A stretch of 64,000 nucleotides of DNA from Mesobacillus subterraneus (GTDB lineage: Bacteria > Bacillota > Bacilli > Bacillales > Cytobacillaceae): contig NZ_CP129019.1 in assembly GCF_020524355.2 (NCBI RefSeq), forward strand, positions 2,046,001 through 2,110,000, given 5' to 3'. The translations under genes and the position numbers were made by a program. Below the pieces are notes generated by a model. The model made no database searches and was not told the DNA's origin. It saw only the letters and a program-made list of their open reading frames with translations. Of this stretch, positions 49,752 through 58,226 are shown piece after piece (the stretch's first letter is position 1; every line of letters starts with the position of its first letter).

Positions 49752-51209
49752 TCATCCATGTACACTAGAAAACCCTTGTTCTCCATCAAAGAAGTAGAGA
49801 TTTTCTGTCTTGATGCAATCAAATCCTGCTTCTGTCAGTTTTTTATAAAGTTCTGCTACGTGCATCCGTTCGAATCTGTCTCCGTCCTCACCTAGGAAGC
49901 GGCAGCGCCAGTGATCGGTGCAGAAGGTTTCAGAAAAGCCTTCTGGGTATACCTTTACGCCTCTATTTGTAATGACTTTTAACGAAAGGTTTTCAATAGA
50001 GAATTGTTCCAGTTGCTTTCCCAACTCATCAGGTGAACTTCCTTCCCATTGGAGAAAAATGTCTACTCCTGCTAACTCCTTCTTTTGTGACACTTGAATT
50101 TGCGGCGTTGTCTTAAAAGGAGCAGACCTTGTATAAGTAACGGCTGGAAGGGTGTCAGGCAAAAGCCCTAGCCGTGATATGACAGCCTGCGAAAACTCCT
50201 TAGTGCCGACTTTTTCCCTGCTGACTCCCTCACGAAAGATATCATAAGTATGAATTCCTTCTTCTAATGTTTTTAACCAGGCATTATGGACCCTAGAAGC
50301 TGCTTCTGGCTGGCCAATGTGCTGAAGCATCATCACCGAACCGAGAAGAAGACCTGAAGGATTCGCCAGGTTTTGGCCGGCACGTCGTGGAGCAGATCCA
50401 TGGATTGCCTCAAACATCGCACATTCTTCCCCTATATTGGCCGAACCTGCCAATCCGACAGACCCAGATATTTGTGCTGCCACATCCGATAAAATATCTC
50501 CATACAAGTTCGGCATCACTACCACATCAAACAACTCCGGCTGATCTGCCAGCTTTGCTGCTCCGATGTCCACAATCCATGTTTCTTTCTCGAGTTCAGG
50601 ATACTCCTCGCCAACTTGGTTAAAGACTTGGCTGAATAAGCCATCCGTCAGCTTCATGATGTTGTCCTTTACGAAGCAGGTCACCTTTTTACGGCCGTGG
50701 CTTCTCGCATACTCAAAAGCATACCGAATGATTTTCTCTGTGCCTGGACGAGACACCAATTTGAGGCATTGATACACCTGGCTCGTTTGACGATGCTCGA
50801 TTCCTGCATACAGATCTTCTTCATTTTCCCTAATAATGACTACATTCATGTTAGGATGTTTCGTTTGTACAAATGGCGCATAGGAATAGACAGGTCTGAC
50901 ATTGGAGAACAGTCCGAGTGCTTTTCTTGTGGTAACATTCAAGCTTTTGTATCCCCCGCCTTGTGGCGTCGTGATAGGTGCTTTCAGGAAGACTTTCGTT
51001 CTTCTTAATGACTCCCAGGCACTTGCTTCTATTCCAGTCGCTGCTCCTCGCCGGTAGACTTTCTCGCCAATTTCAATCACCTCAATATCCAGCTGCGCAC
51101 CTGCTGCATCGAGAATGTTCAAAGTCGCTTCCATAATCTCCGGGCCAATGCCGTCCCCATATGCAACTGTTATTGGCTGCTTGTTTGTCACTTCTTTTTT
51201 CATTTCCAT
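49752..51209 (-). CDS. Isocitrate/isopropylmalate dehydrogenase family, Thermus-type NADP-IDH-like
   Basis: The 485-residue protein has the beta-decarboxylating dehydrogenase core: AYGDGIGPEIMEATLNIL, LFSNVRPVYSYAPFVQTKHP and IRENEEDLYAGIEHR, the metal-binding DVVVMPNLYGDILSDVAAQI and GSAPRRAGQNLANPSG. An extra domain of about 140 residues (FLQWEGSSPDELGKQLEQFS to the end) is typical of Thermus/Rickettsia IDH and absent from B. subtilis Icd. It converts isocitrate to 2-oxoglutarate or acts on a related substrate. Here it ends an operon with zinc-binding and carbonic-anhydrase-like genes, outside any citrate-cycle cluster. Confidence 0.85.
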   Translation of the reverse strand: MEMKKEVTNKQPITVAYGDGIGPEIMEATLNILDAAGAQLDIEVIEIGEKVYRRGAATGIEASAWESLRRTKVFLKAPITTPQGGGYKSLNVTTRKALGLFSNVRPVYSYAPFVQTKHPNMNVVIIRENEEDLYAGIEHRQTSQVYQCLKLVSRPGTEKIIRYAFEYARSHGRKKVTCFVKDNIMKLTDGLFSQVFNQVGEEYPELEKETWIVDIGAAKLADQPELFDVVVMPNLYGDILSDVAAQISGSVGLAGSANIGEECAMFEAIHGSAPRRAGQNLANPSGLLLGSVMMLQHIGQPEAASRVHNAWLKTLEEGIHTYDIFREGVSREKVGTKEFSQAVISRLGLLPDTLPAVTYTRSAPFKTTPQIQVSQKKELAGVDIFLQWEGSSPDELGKQLEQFSIENLSLKVITNRGVKVYPEGFSETFCTDHWRCRFLGEDGDRFERMHVAELYKKLTEAGFDCIKTENLYFFDGEQGFSSVHG

Positions 51210-51225
51210 CTTCTTAACCCCCTAT

Positions 51226-51357
51226 TTATTCATTAATTTCAATAAATCCTGTGCCATTGCAATATGGACAGACCTCACTGCTCGAGGTGGATATCTCTAG
51301 TTCTGTTCCTGAATGCTCCATCAATTCACCATGTCCCTCACAGACGTAACAATTCAT
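51226..51357 (-). CDS. Small CxxC...CxxC zinc-ribbon protein, 43 residues
   Basis: MNCYVCEGHGELMEHSG and EVCPYCNGTGFIEINE carry two CxxCxGxG-like motifs, as in one DnaJ zinc centre. ATG 51357 has GAAGGGAGAGATG upstream. It sits between the DUF6671 and IDH-like genes in the same operon (16 bp from the IDH start). Confidence 0.7.
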   Translation of the reverse strand: MNCYVCEGHGELMEHSGTELEISTSSSEVCPYCNGTGFIEINE

Positions 51358-51379
51358 GACTCATCTCTCCCTTCATCGT

Positions 51380-52252
51380 TTAAGGATTGCAATATGGACA
51401 TTGACTTTGTGAAACTTTCTGCTTCCCATCACTTCTTGGAACAATCTCTTTTTTTGGACAACTCGGGCAGCCAAATACTTCATTTGCAACCCAATTAGTT
51501 CTCAATCCGCAGCCTTCACATGGCAGGCCGCGAATGACATCCACGACACCCCAGCCAGGACACGCACATTTAGGGCAAAGTGAAGCCAAACGCTGTGCCA
51601 TCTTCTCTGCAACCTCTCCAATGACCCTCATCCGAGTCGGATTTCTATTAGCTCTCATATCGGTGGCTACTTGGACCATTCCATCTTCAGAAACTGCCGC
51701 GCAGGAGGATAAAGCTTCTTTACACTCTTCAACGTCGTTCACCCCCTTAAAAATGATTCCTTTATCTTGATGTTTATTAGGTTTAAGGATTAGTGCATGG
51801 GAAGGGAATCTTACTTTTGATAAAAAAAACTCTAGGTTTGTGTCCCAACGCTTCACCGTGATGGAGTCAAAATTGGTTTCTGTGCTAAATACTTGCTCTA
51901 CTACTTCAATCCCTCGTTCCTGATCAATCCACAAAAGGATTTCATGATCCTCAGATAGCAGTGGAAAATGCACCGCAGGACCGAAGCTCCCCTCATTGCC
52001 AATGCCCAAAGGTGAGCCCAGCAATTCCATTCCCATTTTTACTTTCTGTCGGACAGTTTCAATAGGTGTCCCTTTCCTCTCAATCTCCCCTGAAAAGGTT
52101 CCCAGTTCATCGGTGTTTATGTCTGGCGGCACTTGTAAGCTCAGCTGCAGAGTCTTTTCAAAACAGGGTGCAATCACGCTTTCTTTTCCGTGCATCGTTG
52201 CCAATGCGCCTTTTTTATTAAAATAGGGATGCTGGCTTCGGTCCTTTAACAT
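51380..52252 (-). CDS. DUF6671 family protein
   Basis: The 290-residue protein has GRKAL-like openings replaced by KKGALATMHGKESVIAPCFE, a central MGMELLGSPLGIGNEGSFGP and an RANRNPTRMRVIGEVAEKMA block, then a C-terminal zinc region CPKCACPGWGVVDV, CEGCG, CPSC and CPYC. This combination matches DUF6671. Function unknown. Its ATG overlaps the stop codon of the preceding carbonic-anhydrase-like gene, so translation is coupled. Confidence 0.8.
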   Translation of the reverse strand: MLKDRSQHPYFNKKGALATMHGKESVIAPCFEKTLQLSLQVPPDINTDELGTFSGEIERKGTPIETVRQKVKMGMELLGSPLGIGNEGSFGPAVHFPLLSEDHEILLWIDQERGIEVVEQVFSTETNFDSITVKRWDTNLEFFLSKVRFPSHALILKPNKHQDKGIIFKGVNDVEECKEALSSCAAVSEDGMVQVATDMRANRNPTRMRVIGEVAEKMAQRLASLCPKCACPGWGVVDVIRGLPCEGCGLRTNWVANEVFGCPSCPKKEIVPRSDGKQKVSQSQCPYCNP

Positions 52253-52725
52253 ATCAGGATTTCCTTGCCTGAATCGTTGACCAAAAAACCAGAGACTCTA
52301 ATCTGGGATGGAAGCAGGGGATGTGAACGAATTAAAGATGCTGTTTGCTTCACATCTTCTTCAGCACTTTTCTTCCTAGCTAACCATTCGCTTAACTCAC
52401 CTGCGCTCATTCCTAAGCAGCCTGTTTTAAAAAGATAATTTAGCGTACTGACATGATTTTGGTTGCGTTCAGAAAGAAAGCCCACTTCATCTTCCATGTC
52501 ATAAGTAATCCCCTGATAACCTACTACATAAATTTGTTCTATTTTCATTTGTGCAGCAGCCAATATGAGGGTTCTCATTAAACTGTCGAATGGATGAGCA
52601 ACATAGGGTCCGGAGCATTTTATGAAAAGCAAATCATCTAAAGAGTGTCCTGTTTTTTGCTCCACCCATTTCCCTGCTTGATTTTCCATCCCTGTTAAAA
52701 ACAAGACCTTTTGAAAATCCTCCAT
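52246..52725 (-). CDS. Carbonic anhydrase-like protein lacking zinc ligands
   Basis: The 159-residue protein keeps the beta-carbonic-anhydrase scaffold (HPFDSLMRTLILAAAQMKIE followed by QIYVVGYQGITYD, at the place of VVGHTDCG), but the Cys-His-Cys zinc ligands and the Asp-Arg dyad are not visible. It is probably a non-catalytic relative such as YbcF-type proteins. It is the first gene of the operon; ATG 52725 follows GGGAGG. Confidence 0.65.
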   Translation of the reverse strand: MEDFQKVLFLTGMENQAGKWVEQKTGHSLDDLLFIKCSGPYVAHPFDSLMRTLILAAAQMKIEQIYVVGYQGITYDMEDEVGFLSERNQNHVSTLNYLFKTGCLGMSAGELSEWLARKKSAEEDVKQTASLIRSHPLLPSQIRVSGFLVNDSGKEILIC

Positions 52726-52755
52726 ATAAAAAACCTCCCGTTATAAATAAGAAAA

Positions 52756-52855
52756 GCGCATGCGCCTTGATCAGCCACGACAAGTGCTGGAGTGTCTAGT
52801 GAAGTCGCTCTTTGACATCCTAAGGGGATCGCAGCAACTCGAATAGCTAGACACT
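52756..52855. repeat. Interspersed Bacillaceae-type repeat with inverted ends
   Basis: GC-rich segment (GCGCATGCGCCTTGATCAGC, then GACAAGTGCTGG) with arms AGTGTCTAG (52791-52799) and CTAGACACT (52847-52855). I recognise the GCGCCTTGATCAGCC...GACAAGCGCTGGAG style from other bacilli but cannot verify it here. Confidence 0.5.
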
Positions 52856-52897
52856 TATCTAAGTTAAAAAAATATAAACTTTCTCATTCAATAAAAA

Positions 52898-52959
52898 AAC
52901 CGGTTATTCACACGCCGATTTGAGCCAAAAGGCCATCCTTAACGTGTGAATAACCGGTT
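52898..52959 (-). terminator. Long-armed terminator of the DUF2294 gene
   Basis: AACCGGTTATTCACACG and CGTGTGAATAACCGGTT are perfect 17-bp arms; a small inner stem GGCC/GGCT is possible. T7 follows on the minus strand. The arms are long for a terminator. Confidence 0.75.
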
Positions 52960-53008
52960 TATATCCAACTTACCTTTCACGAAGGGTAATTCAGAGTATC
53001 TCCCGAGA

Positions 53009-53371
53009 TTAATTGTTCAGTTTTTTTTCCAGGTCAGCACCTAGGCGAAAAACCATGATTCGTTCCCCAGTTTTTGTACTGATATCAGTATAAAAAGAGA
53101 CCACTTCCTCTCCAGTTTGTTCTTTGATGATCCCATCTAATGTCTCTCGATCAATCTCCACTAAATCAGATCGTATTTTTTTGATGGATAATAGCCCTTC
53201 GATTGTCTCCGATAATTTATATTCTGCAGGAGTTAAAATCCCTTTTAATAGGACGATGACCATATCGCGAAGAATATCTGTTTTGACTTTCACTGAACCT
53301 CTTCCTAAAAAATCCTTTTCCCACTGAGTTAGTGCTTTGCTAATCTCTGCTTCCAGCTGACCCTTCGTCAT
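53009..53371 (-). CDS. DUF2294 family protein (YbcI-like)
   Basis: The 120-residue protein matches DUF2294: ISKALTQWEKDFLGRGSVKV, DILRDMVIVLLKGILTPAEY and ESL-like IDRETLDGIIKEQTGEEVVS, ending in a beta hairpin GERIMVFRLG. Members lie near formate dehydrogenase or the ybcC/ybcF inorganic-carbon genes in other bacilli, which fits the carbonic-anhydrase-like gene next door. ATG 53371 follows AGGAGG. Expression should depend on the attenuator 19 bp upstream. Confidence 0.8.
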   Translation of the reverse strand: MTKGQLEAEISKALTQWEKDFLGRGSVKVKTDILRDMVIVLLKGILTPAEYKLSETIEGLLSIKKIRSDLVEIDRETLDGIIKEQTGEEVVSFYTDISTKTGERIMVFRLGADLEKKLNN

Positions 53372-53386
53372 CTTTACCCTCCTAAT

Positions 53387-53548
53387 AAAAAATCGGTACA
53401 CCAAATCACCCAAAAGAGTGATAAAGTATACCGATTTGTTACAATCGAACCTTGTGAATCAAAGATTGTATTTTCACTCAGACAATCAATGATTCTCTGA
53501 AGCGCTTATACAAGTTATCATCATGGTTATATTGTGAACCTGTCGTTT
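53387..53548 (-). promoter_or_regulatory. Structured leader with attenuator before the DUF2294 gene
   Basis: Between the promoter and the ribosome site lies about 160 nt of leader. It contains a stem GAATCATTGATTGT with ACAATCTTTGATTC (53456-53495, 12 of 14 paired) and an intrinsic terminator (53390-53437) with AAATCGGTA/TACCGATTT arms, inner ATCAC/GTGAT and a T6 run that ends just before AGGAGG. GATTGTAACAAATC between the stems could pair alternatively. This is the layout of a riboswitch or attenuator of unknown ligand. Confidence 0.65.
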
Positions 53549-53555
53549 TTTATAT

Positions 53556-53584
53556 TATATACATATACATGTCAAAATTGTCAA
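53556..53584 (-). promoter_or_regulatory. Promoter of the DUF2294 leader
   Basis: On the minus strand TTGACA (53579-53584), 17 nt, TATATA (53556-53561). Confidence 0.6.
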
Positions 53585-53589
53585 ATATT

Positions 53590-53872
53590 TTTCCGTTGAA
53601 TCAGAATTATCTTTAAGCTACCCATTTTAACTAATTATTCCCCGAGTTGATTAGACCTTTGCAGAAACTTTAACTCATTACTCAGCACTGAAAAAAGCTC
53701 ATGGTTTATAGAAATTTCATCATTTGTGATGAATTCAAGAGACATTTACTCTATTTATCCCATTGCCAATAAGTCGGTGAGCTAATGAAAACTTTCACGG
53801 TCCAGGCGTTGGTTGCTGCTCCAGAATGGAGATGAGTTCCTGGCTGTTTCAGTTATTACGAAGAAAACTATT
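53590..53872. other. Intergenic region, no gene seen
   Basis: No ORF with a ribosome site and no clear hairpin; part of a stretch of gene relics. Confidence 0.35.
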
Positions 53873-54170
53873 TCACAGATTCTTTCTCATAAGGGTATCA
53901 ATTTTTATATCATCATGATTTCTTGTATTTTCTAGATTTTGAATAACCAACTCTTGCCTTTCCACTGGATAGTTTTGATTCCGTTTCGCCTTTGCCTCTA
54001 TTTTAGTAATATGAATCTTAAATGCTACAATGCCTTTCGTCATACGATGAACATATTTTGAATCTACTTTGTTCAAATTGTATAGACTATCCAGCTTTTC
54101 ATATTTACTTACCATCTCATTAAAAGTATCAAAGATTACTTTATCACCTTCAATTATGTAGACCCTTCCT
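53873..54170 (-). pseudogene. C-terminal relic of a PaiB-like FMN-binding regulator
   Basis: The frame ends with KGIVAFKIHITKIEAKAKRN, QNYPVERQELVIQNLENTRN, the PaiB pattern (IvgFei.it.ieaK.KlSQN....R..vi..L). Upstream GRVYIIEGDKVIF...NEMVSKYEKLDSLY also fits, up to an in-frame TAA near 54171. The N-terminal half, with the conserved His/Trp FMN site, is missing. Confidence 0.65.
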
Positions 54171-54218
54171 TATACATGGATGGACACGAATCAGCAGCTT
54201 CAACATATTCACACACCT

Positions 54219-54347
54219 TTATTCCATTACTGCAAAATAGTTCCCTTCATTGTCTTGAAAGTTGAAGCCTAATTTTTCTGTCCGGAATTTCACTGCCTCA
54301 TCCTGATTATTGACATACAACATAATTTGACCAACTTTTCTAAACAA
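54219..54347 (-). pseudogene. VOC gene with its middle deleted
   Basis: TTG 54347 opens MFRKVGQIMLYVNNQDEAVK, FRTEKLGF, then directly NFQDNEGNYFAVME and TAA. Compared with the 445-822 protein, all residues between MGF (position 28) and NFADDEENYF (position 111) are absent, yet the frame is kept. A roughly 240-bp in-frame deletion of a close paralogue explains it. The 42-residue product cannot fold as a VOC domain. Confidence 0.8.
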
Positions 54348-54496
54348 TACATTTCACTTCTTTAATCTTATTGTATTACTGCTTAAAATAATATCCTTTG
54401 CTGGGAAGGAAAATCCTCTTTACATTAAACTACCTGTAACATAAGCACATGAAATGAGAAGTTTATGGGGATTGATATACTAGCAAGCAAGATCCG

Positions 54497-54525
54497 TTGA
54501 CATTTATTTAGAGGTGGATTATTCT
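54497..54525 (+). promoter_or_regulatory. Promoter of the tcyABC-like operon
   Basis: TTGACA, 17-nt spacer, TATTCT, about 55 bp before the tcyA start. An AT-rich inverted repeat (TTAATT...AATTAA, 54525-54546) overlaps the expected transcription start and may be an operator. Confidence 0.6.
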
Positions 54526-54578
54526 AATTAACGTTATTTTAATTAAACCGATAAAATTACTAGGAGATTGATGCAGAC

Positions 54579-55383
54579 ATGAAGAAGTACACCCCTAATT
54601 TTACTCACATTTATATTAGCGATGTCTCTTGCGGCATGCGGAAACAGCAGCAGCGATGACAAAGATACAGCGAAAGACCAAAGCCTTTACGACCAAATCA
54701 AGGATAAAGGCGAAATAACCATTGGGACTGAAGGTACGTATGCCCCATTTACTTACCATGACAAAGAAGGTAAGCTGACTGGCTTTGATATAGAAATTGC
54801 TGAAGAAGTATTCAAGCGCCTTGACATCAAGCCTAAGTTTGTTGAAACGAAATGGGACGGCATGATTGCCGGCCTGGACGCCAAACGTTATGACATGGTT
54901 GCGAATGAAGTGGCCATCCGTGAAGAACGCCTTGAAAAATATGATATGTCAGAGCCTTATATCATTTCTAAAGCTGTACTGATCGTTCATGAAGATAATA
55001 ATGAAATAAAAACACTCGATGATTTGGACGGCAAAAAAGTCGGTCAGTCGCTGGACAGCAATTATCGTAAAATTGCTGAGGAACATGGCGCAACCAACAC
55101 AGTCGTGGAAGGCTTCAATCAGTCCATCGACCTGATTACATCAGGCAGGATCGATGCAACCATTAATGACAGTCTTTCTTATCTTGATCTTAAGAAGCAG
55201 CGCCCTGAGCTTCCAGTAAAAACTGTTTATGAAGAAAAAGACGCAACAAGCAATGCTTTCCTTTTTCGCAAAGGCAGCGATGAACTTGTCGAGGCAGTGA
55301 ACGGAGCTCTTGCAGAAATGAAAGAAGACGGAACATACCTCGAAATCTCTAAAAAATGGTTCAACTCCGACGTATCGAAATAA
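54579..55383 (+). pseudogene. tcyA: Cystine-type ABC transporter substrate-binding lipoprotein (TcyA-like), frameshift in the signal peptide
   Basis: ATG 54579 starts M-K-K-Y-T and is thrown off by the CCCC run at 54592-54595; with three Cs it reads MKKYTLILLTFILAMSLAAC, a normal lipoprotein signal with lipobox LAAC. The mature part has ITIGTEGTYAPFTYHDKEGK, LTGFDIEIAEEVFKRL, DMVANEVAIREERLEKYDMS and ends KKWFNSDVSK, very like B. subtilis TcyA. It binds L-cystine and delivers it to the permease encoded next. A sequencing error in the C run is plausible. Confidence 0.82.
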
Positions 55384-55397
55384 AGGATATGATATAA

Positions 55398-56078
55398 ATG
55401 TTTGATGAACGTGCAGAACGAATAATAGGAATCCTCGTTGATTCCTTTTTTCCTATTTTAAAAGCCGGGATCTATTTTACAATCCCTCTCACACTAATTA
55501 CTTTTGTACTCGGATTAATTCTTGCATTTTTTGTTGCGCTTGCGCGTCTTTCCAACATTAAAGTGCTAGTGGCCGTCTCTAGGTTCTATGTTTGGATTTT
55601 CAGGGGTACCCCATTGCTTGTGCAGATTTTCATTCTGTTCTTCGGGCTGCCGAGTTTGGGGATCACTCTAGATCCCTTCCCGGCAGCTGTCATTGCCTTC
55701 ACCTTGAATAAAGGGGCATACAGCTCTGAAATTATCCGTGCGGCAATTCTTTCAATTCCTAAAGGACAATGGGAGGCAGCTTCTTCCATAGGTATGACCA
55801 GAAGCCAGGCAATGAGACGAATCATCGTTCCACAGGCGGTCAGGGTATCACTTCCGCCACTTGGGAACTCCTTTATCAGCCTGGTTAAGGATACGTCCCT
55901 GGCAGCAACCATCACCGTGACCGAAATGTTTCAAAAAGGACAGCAAATTGCGGCAGCTACCTATGAGCCGCTGTGGCTATACATTGAAGTTGCATTTATT
56001 TATCTGATTTTCAGCACAGCCCTTTCTTATTTCCAGAACAGGCTAGAAGAACGTTTTGGAAGAAGTGTAGCAAAATGA
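55398..56078 (+). CDS. tcyB: Amino acid (cystine) ABC transporter permease, TcyB-like
   Basis: The 226-residue protein has five helices of the HisMQ type, YFTIPLTLITFVLGLILAFF at the start, FRGTPLLVQIFILFFGLPS, and the EAA motif EAASSIGMTRSQAMRRIIVP for contact with the ATPase. It sits 14 bp after tcyA, with AAAGGAT before the ATG, in the usual A-B-C order. Confidence 0.92.
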   Translation: MFDERAERIIGILVDSFFPILKAGIYFTIPLTLITFVLGLILAFFVALARLSNIKVLVAVSRFYVWIFRGTPLLVQIFILFFGLPSLGITLDPFPAAVIAFTLNKGAYSSEIIRAAILSIPKGQWEAASSIGMTRSQAMRRIIVPQAVRVSLPPLGNSFISLVKDTSLAATITVTEMFQKGQQIAAATYEPLWLYIEVAFIYLIFSTALSYFQNRLEERFGRSVAK

Positions 56079-56091
56079 TGGAGGTGCCTGA

Positions 56092-56838
56092 ATGATAAAG
56101 ATTGAAAACCTGCATAAAAAGTTTGGTGAACTGGAAGTATTAACTGGAATAGACCTATCCATCCCAACCGGGAAAACGGCCGTGATCATCGACCCTTCCG
56201 GATCTGGTAAAACCACGCTTCTGCGGTGCATGAATCTGCTCGAAACTCCTGATGCCGGAAAGATAGAGCTAGGCACAAAGAAGCTCCAGTTTGGGGATAA
56301 TATGAAAATCAAAACAGCCGAAATGGTAGCCTTCCGCAAGCAGACAGGGATGGTATTCCAGAACTATAACCTCTTCCCTCATTTGACCGCCATTGAAAAT
56401 GTGATGGAAGGCCAAATCGTTGTATTGAGGCGTTCAAAAGAAGAAGCGAGAAAAAAAGCAATGGCTCTCCTTGAAAAGGTTGGTCTGCATGACCGGGCTG
56501 ATAATTATCCCCACCAGCTGTCCGGCGGCCAACAACAGCGTGTCGGAATTGCCCGCGCAATGGCGATGGATCCCCAGGTGCTTCTTTTCGATGAACCGAC
56601 ATCTGCCCTTGATCCCGAACTGGTCGGAGAAGTGCTAAAGGTAATGAAGGACCTGGCCAATGAAGACATCACGATGGTCATCGTAACACATGAAATGAGC
56701 TTTGCCCGCGATGCCGCAGACGAAGTCATCTTCATGGACGGCGGTGTCGTCGTCGAAAGAGGAACACCAGAGCAAATCTTTGAGCACTCAGAAAATAAGC
56801 GGACACAGCAGTTTTTAAACAAAGTGGCTGCCAGATAA
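56092..56838 (+). CDS. tcyC: Amino acid (cystine) ABC transporter ATPase, TcyC-like
   Basis: The 248-residue protein has Q-loop, signature [17 protein letters not shown], Walker [15 protein letters not shown] and switch His in [10 protein letters not shown]. The Walker A motif reads [13 protein letters not shown]: the first Gly of GxxxxGK(T) is Asp, where almost all members have GPSGSGKTT. The rest of the loop is intact. GGAGG precedes ATG 56092. It energises uptake through TcyB. Confidence 0.92.
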   Translation: MIKIENLHKKFGELEVLTGIDLSIPTGKTAVIIDPSGSGKTTLLRCMNLLETPDAGKIELGTKKLQFGDNMKIKTAEMVAFRKQTGMVFQNYNLFPHLTAIENVMEGQIVVLRRSKEEARKKAMALLEKVGLHDRADNYPHQLSGGQQQRVGIARAMAMDPQVLLFDEPTSALDPELVGEVLKVMKDLANEDITMVIVTHEMSFARDAADEVIFMDGGVVVERGTPEQIFEHSENKRTQQFLNKVAAR

Positions 56839-56963
56839 AATGGAGACCACGTAAGGATGCTAACGGATTTTCTTTTGAAATGCAAAATAGAAAAAAGAAA
56901 AACAAATAACAACCTGTTTCACATATGAAATAACAAACAAAATCGCATACCATTTAGCAATAA

Positions 56964-57000
56964 AGAAGGAGCTGGATCCGAAAAATCCAAGCTCCTTTCT
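56964..57000 (+). terminator. Terminator region downstream of tcyABC
   Basis: AAGGAGCT and AGCTCCTT arms with inner GGAT/ATCC pairing, followed by TCTTTT. It lies 125 bp after tcyC; the region between contains no gene. Confidence 0.7.
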
Positions 57001-57167
57001 TTTGTATTCTTTGTTAAAGCACCCGATAGATTAAGTACAAAGTTTCACAATATTTTTGGTGAAAAATAAAATAGCGACCTTCTATTATGAAGGATCGCCA
57101 TTGTTAATTCGACCGAGTGAGAAATTAGTTTGATTATCCAATCTCATACTCCAATATCTTCATAATG

Positions 57168-57347
57168 CTATTTTTGTTTTTGTTTTTGTTTTAACACATA
57201 ACCAACGACTATTTGATAGATGCCGAAGAGTAAACTTAGTATTACAATTGCTATCCACGTATTTTCTGAGGGTATGATAAAATAAATTAATGCAAGGATA
57301 ATCAAAAATACTACGTACCCAATGTTAAACGCTTTCTTAAAGTCCAT
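57168..57347 (-). CDS. Small two-helix membrane protein
   Basis: The 59-residue protein has helices AFNIGYVVFLIILALIYFII and TWIAIVILSLLFGIYQIVVG and a KQKQKQK tail. ATG 57347 follows GGGAGGAG. Upstream, TTATTAAACAAGCGAGGCAG (minus strand, 57421-57440) resembles the boundary motif found in the 44-47 kb element. Confidence 0.65.
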   Translation of the reverse strand: MDFKKAFNIGYVVFLIILALIYFIIPSENTWIAIVILSLLFGIYQIVVGYVLKQKQKQK

Positions 57348-57487
57348 ATGAACTCCTCCCTCTATAAATATATCAACGGTTGGATCCGATGGTGAGATGT
57401 CAAAAAAATAATTAACATAACTGCCTCGCTTGTTTAATAACAAGTTCCAAAATTAAGTTAATCTGCCAAGAGTTACACCAATCTTCA

Positions 57488-58147
57488 TTACCTTTCTTCT
57501 AACACTCCATATAATTCTTCTTCAACTCTCTTCAAAATTTCAGGATGATCTTTAATGACCTTACTAGTATAAAAAAAACCGAACATAGTCAATCCTGTAA
57601 ACAGCCAGCCTATTGCTTGTCTAATAAGAATTCCCTTATCAAATGCCTCCACCCCGTATTCAATGATCAGCCATGCTTTAATAGCTGCAAAAACACCACT
57701 TCTAATTGCAATCAATAAAGTCACGAGTTGGAATATGATATAAATCTCTTTTTGTTTGAAAAGGTGCTTGCAAAATATACGGTCATGACCCTGCAGTTCT
57801 GCAAAATCCAAACCAAAATACATAGCCATCGGCCTTTTAATAACTATGGTACATAAGAACAATGTGCCAATCGCCACATTATAAAACACATTGTTCCAAA
57901 GCATCTGTAGGGCAGAGCCAGCCAATACATCAATCAATGTGCCAATAACTAAAGTAGTAATTATGTATAATCCGGTAATGTTGATTTTCTTGACCTCATA
58001 AAAACGATACAGACTATAGATGATTGCGGGAACGGAAGAAGCCAGCATCGCATAATAATCACCAATCACGTCACGAAAACCATTCCAAAAAAGCAATGGC
58101 AAACCGACATAAAAAATCAGATCCAGTATCAGTACGTTTTTTTTCAA
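57488..58147 (-). CDS. VC0807-like family membrane protein
   Basis: The 219-residue protein has about six helices, with DLIFYVGLPLLFWNGFRDVI, YYAMLASSVPAIIYSLYRF, GSALQMLWNNVFYNVAIGT and IVIKRPMAMYFGLDFAELQG in the order known from VC0807-type proteins. Function unknown. Translation probably starts at TTG 58147, with AATAGTGGTGGTG upstream. Confidence 0.65.
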   Translation of the reverse strand: MKKNVLILDLIFYVGLPLLFWNGFRDVIGDYYAMLASSVPAIIYSLYRFYEVKKINITGLYIITTLVIGTLIDVLAGSALQMLWNNVFYNVAIGTLFLCTIVIKRPMAMYFGLDFAELQGHDRIFCKHLFKQKEIYIIFQLVTLLIAIRSGVFAAIKAWLIIEYGVEAFDKGILIRQAIGWLFTGLTMFGFFYTSKVIKDHPEILKRVEEELYGVLEER

Positions 58148-58226
58148 TAACACCACCACTATTCTTTTAAGGTTATTTGTAAAGCACGGAGTTTACATTC
58201 TCTTCTACTGGAATTTGAAAAAAGAA

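Noticed and set aside
56505..56912. 135-codon minus-strand ORF opposite tcyC
   Set aside because: Shadow of the conserved ATPase gene; no ribosome site.
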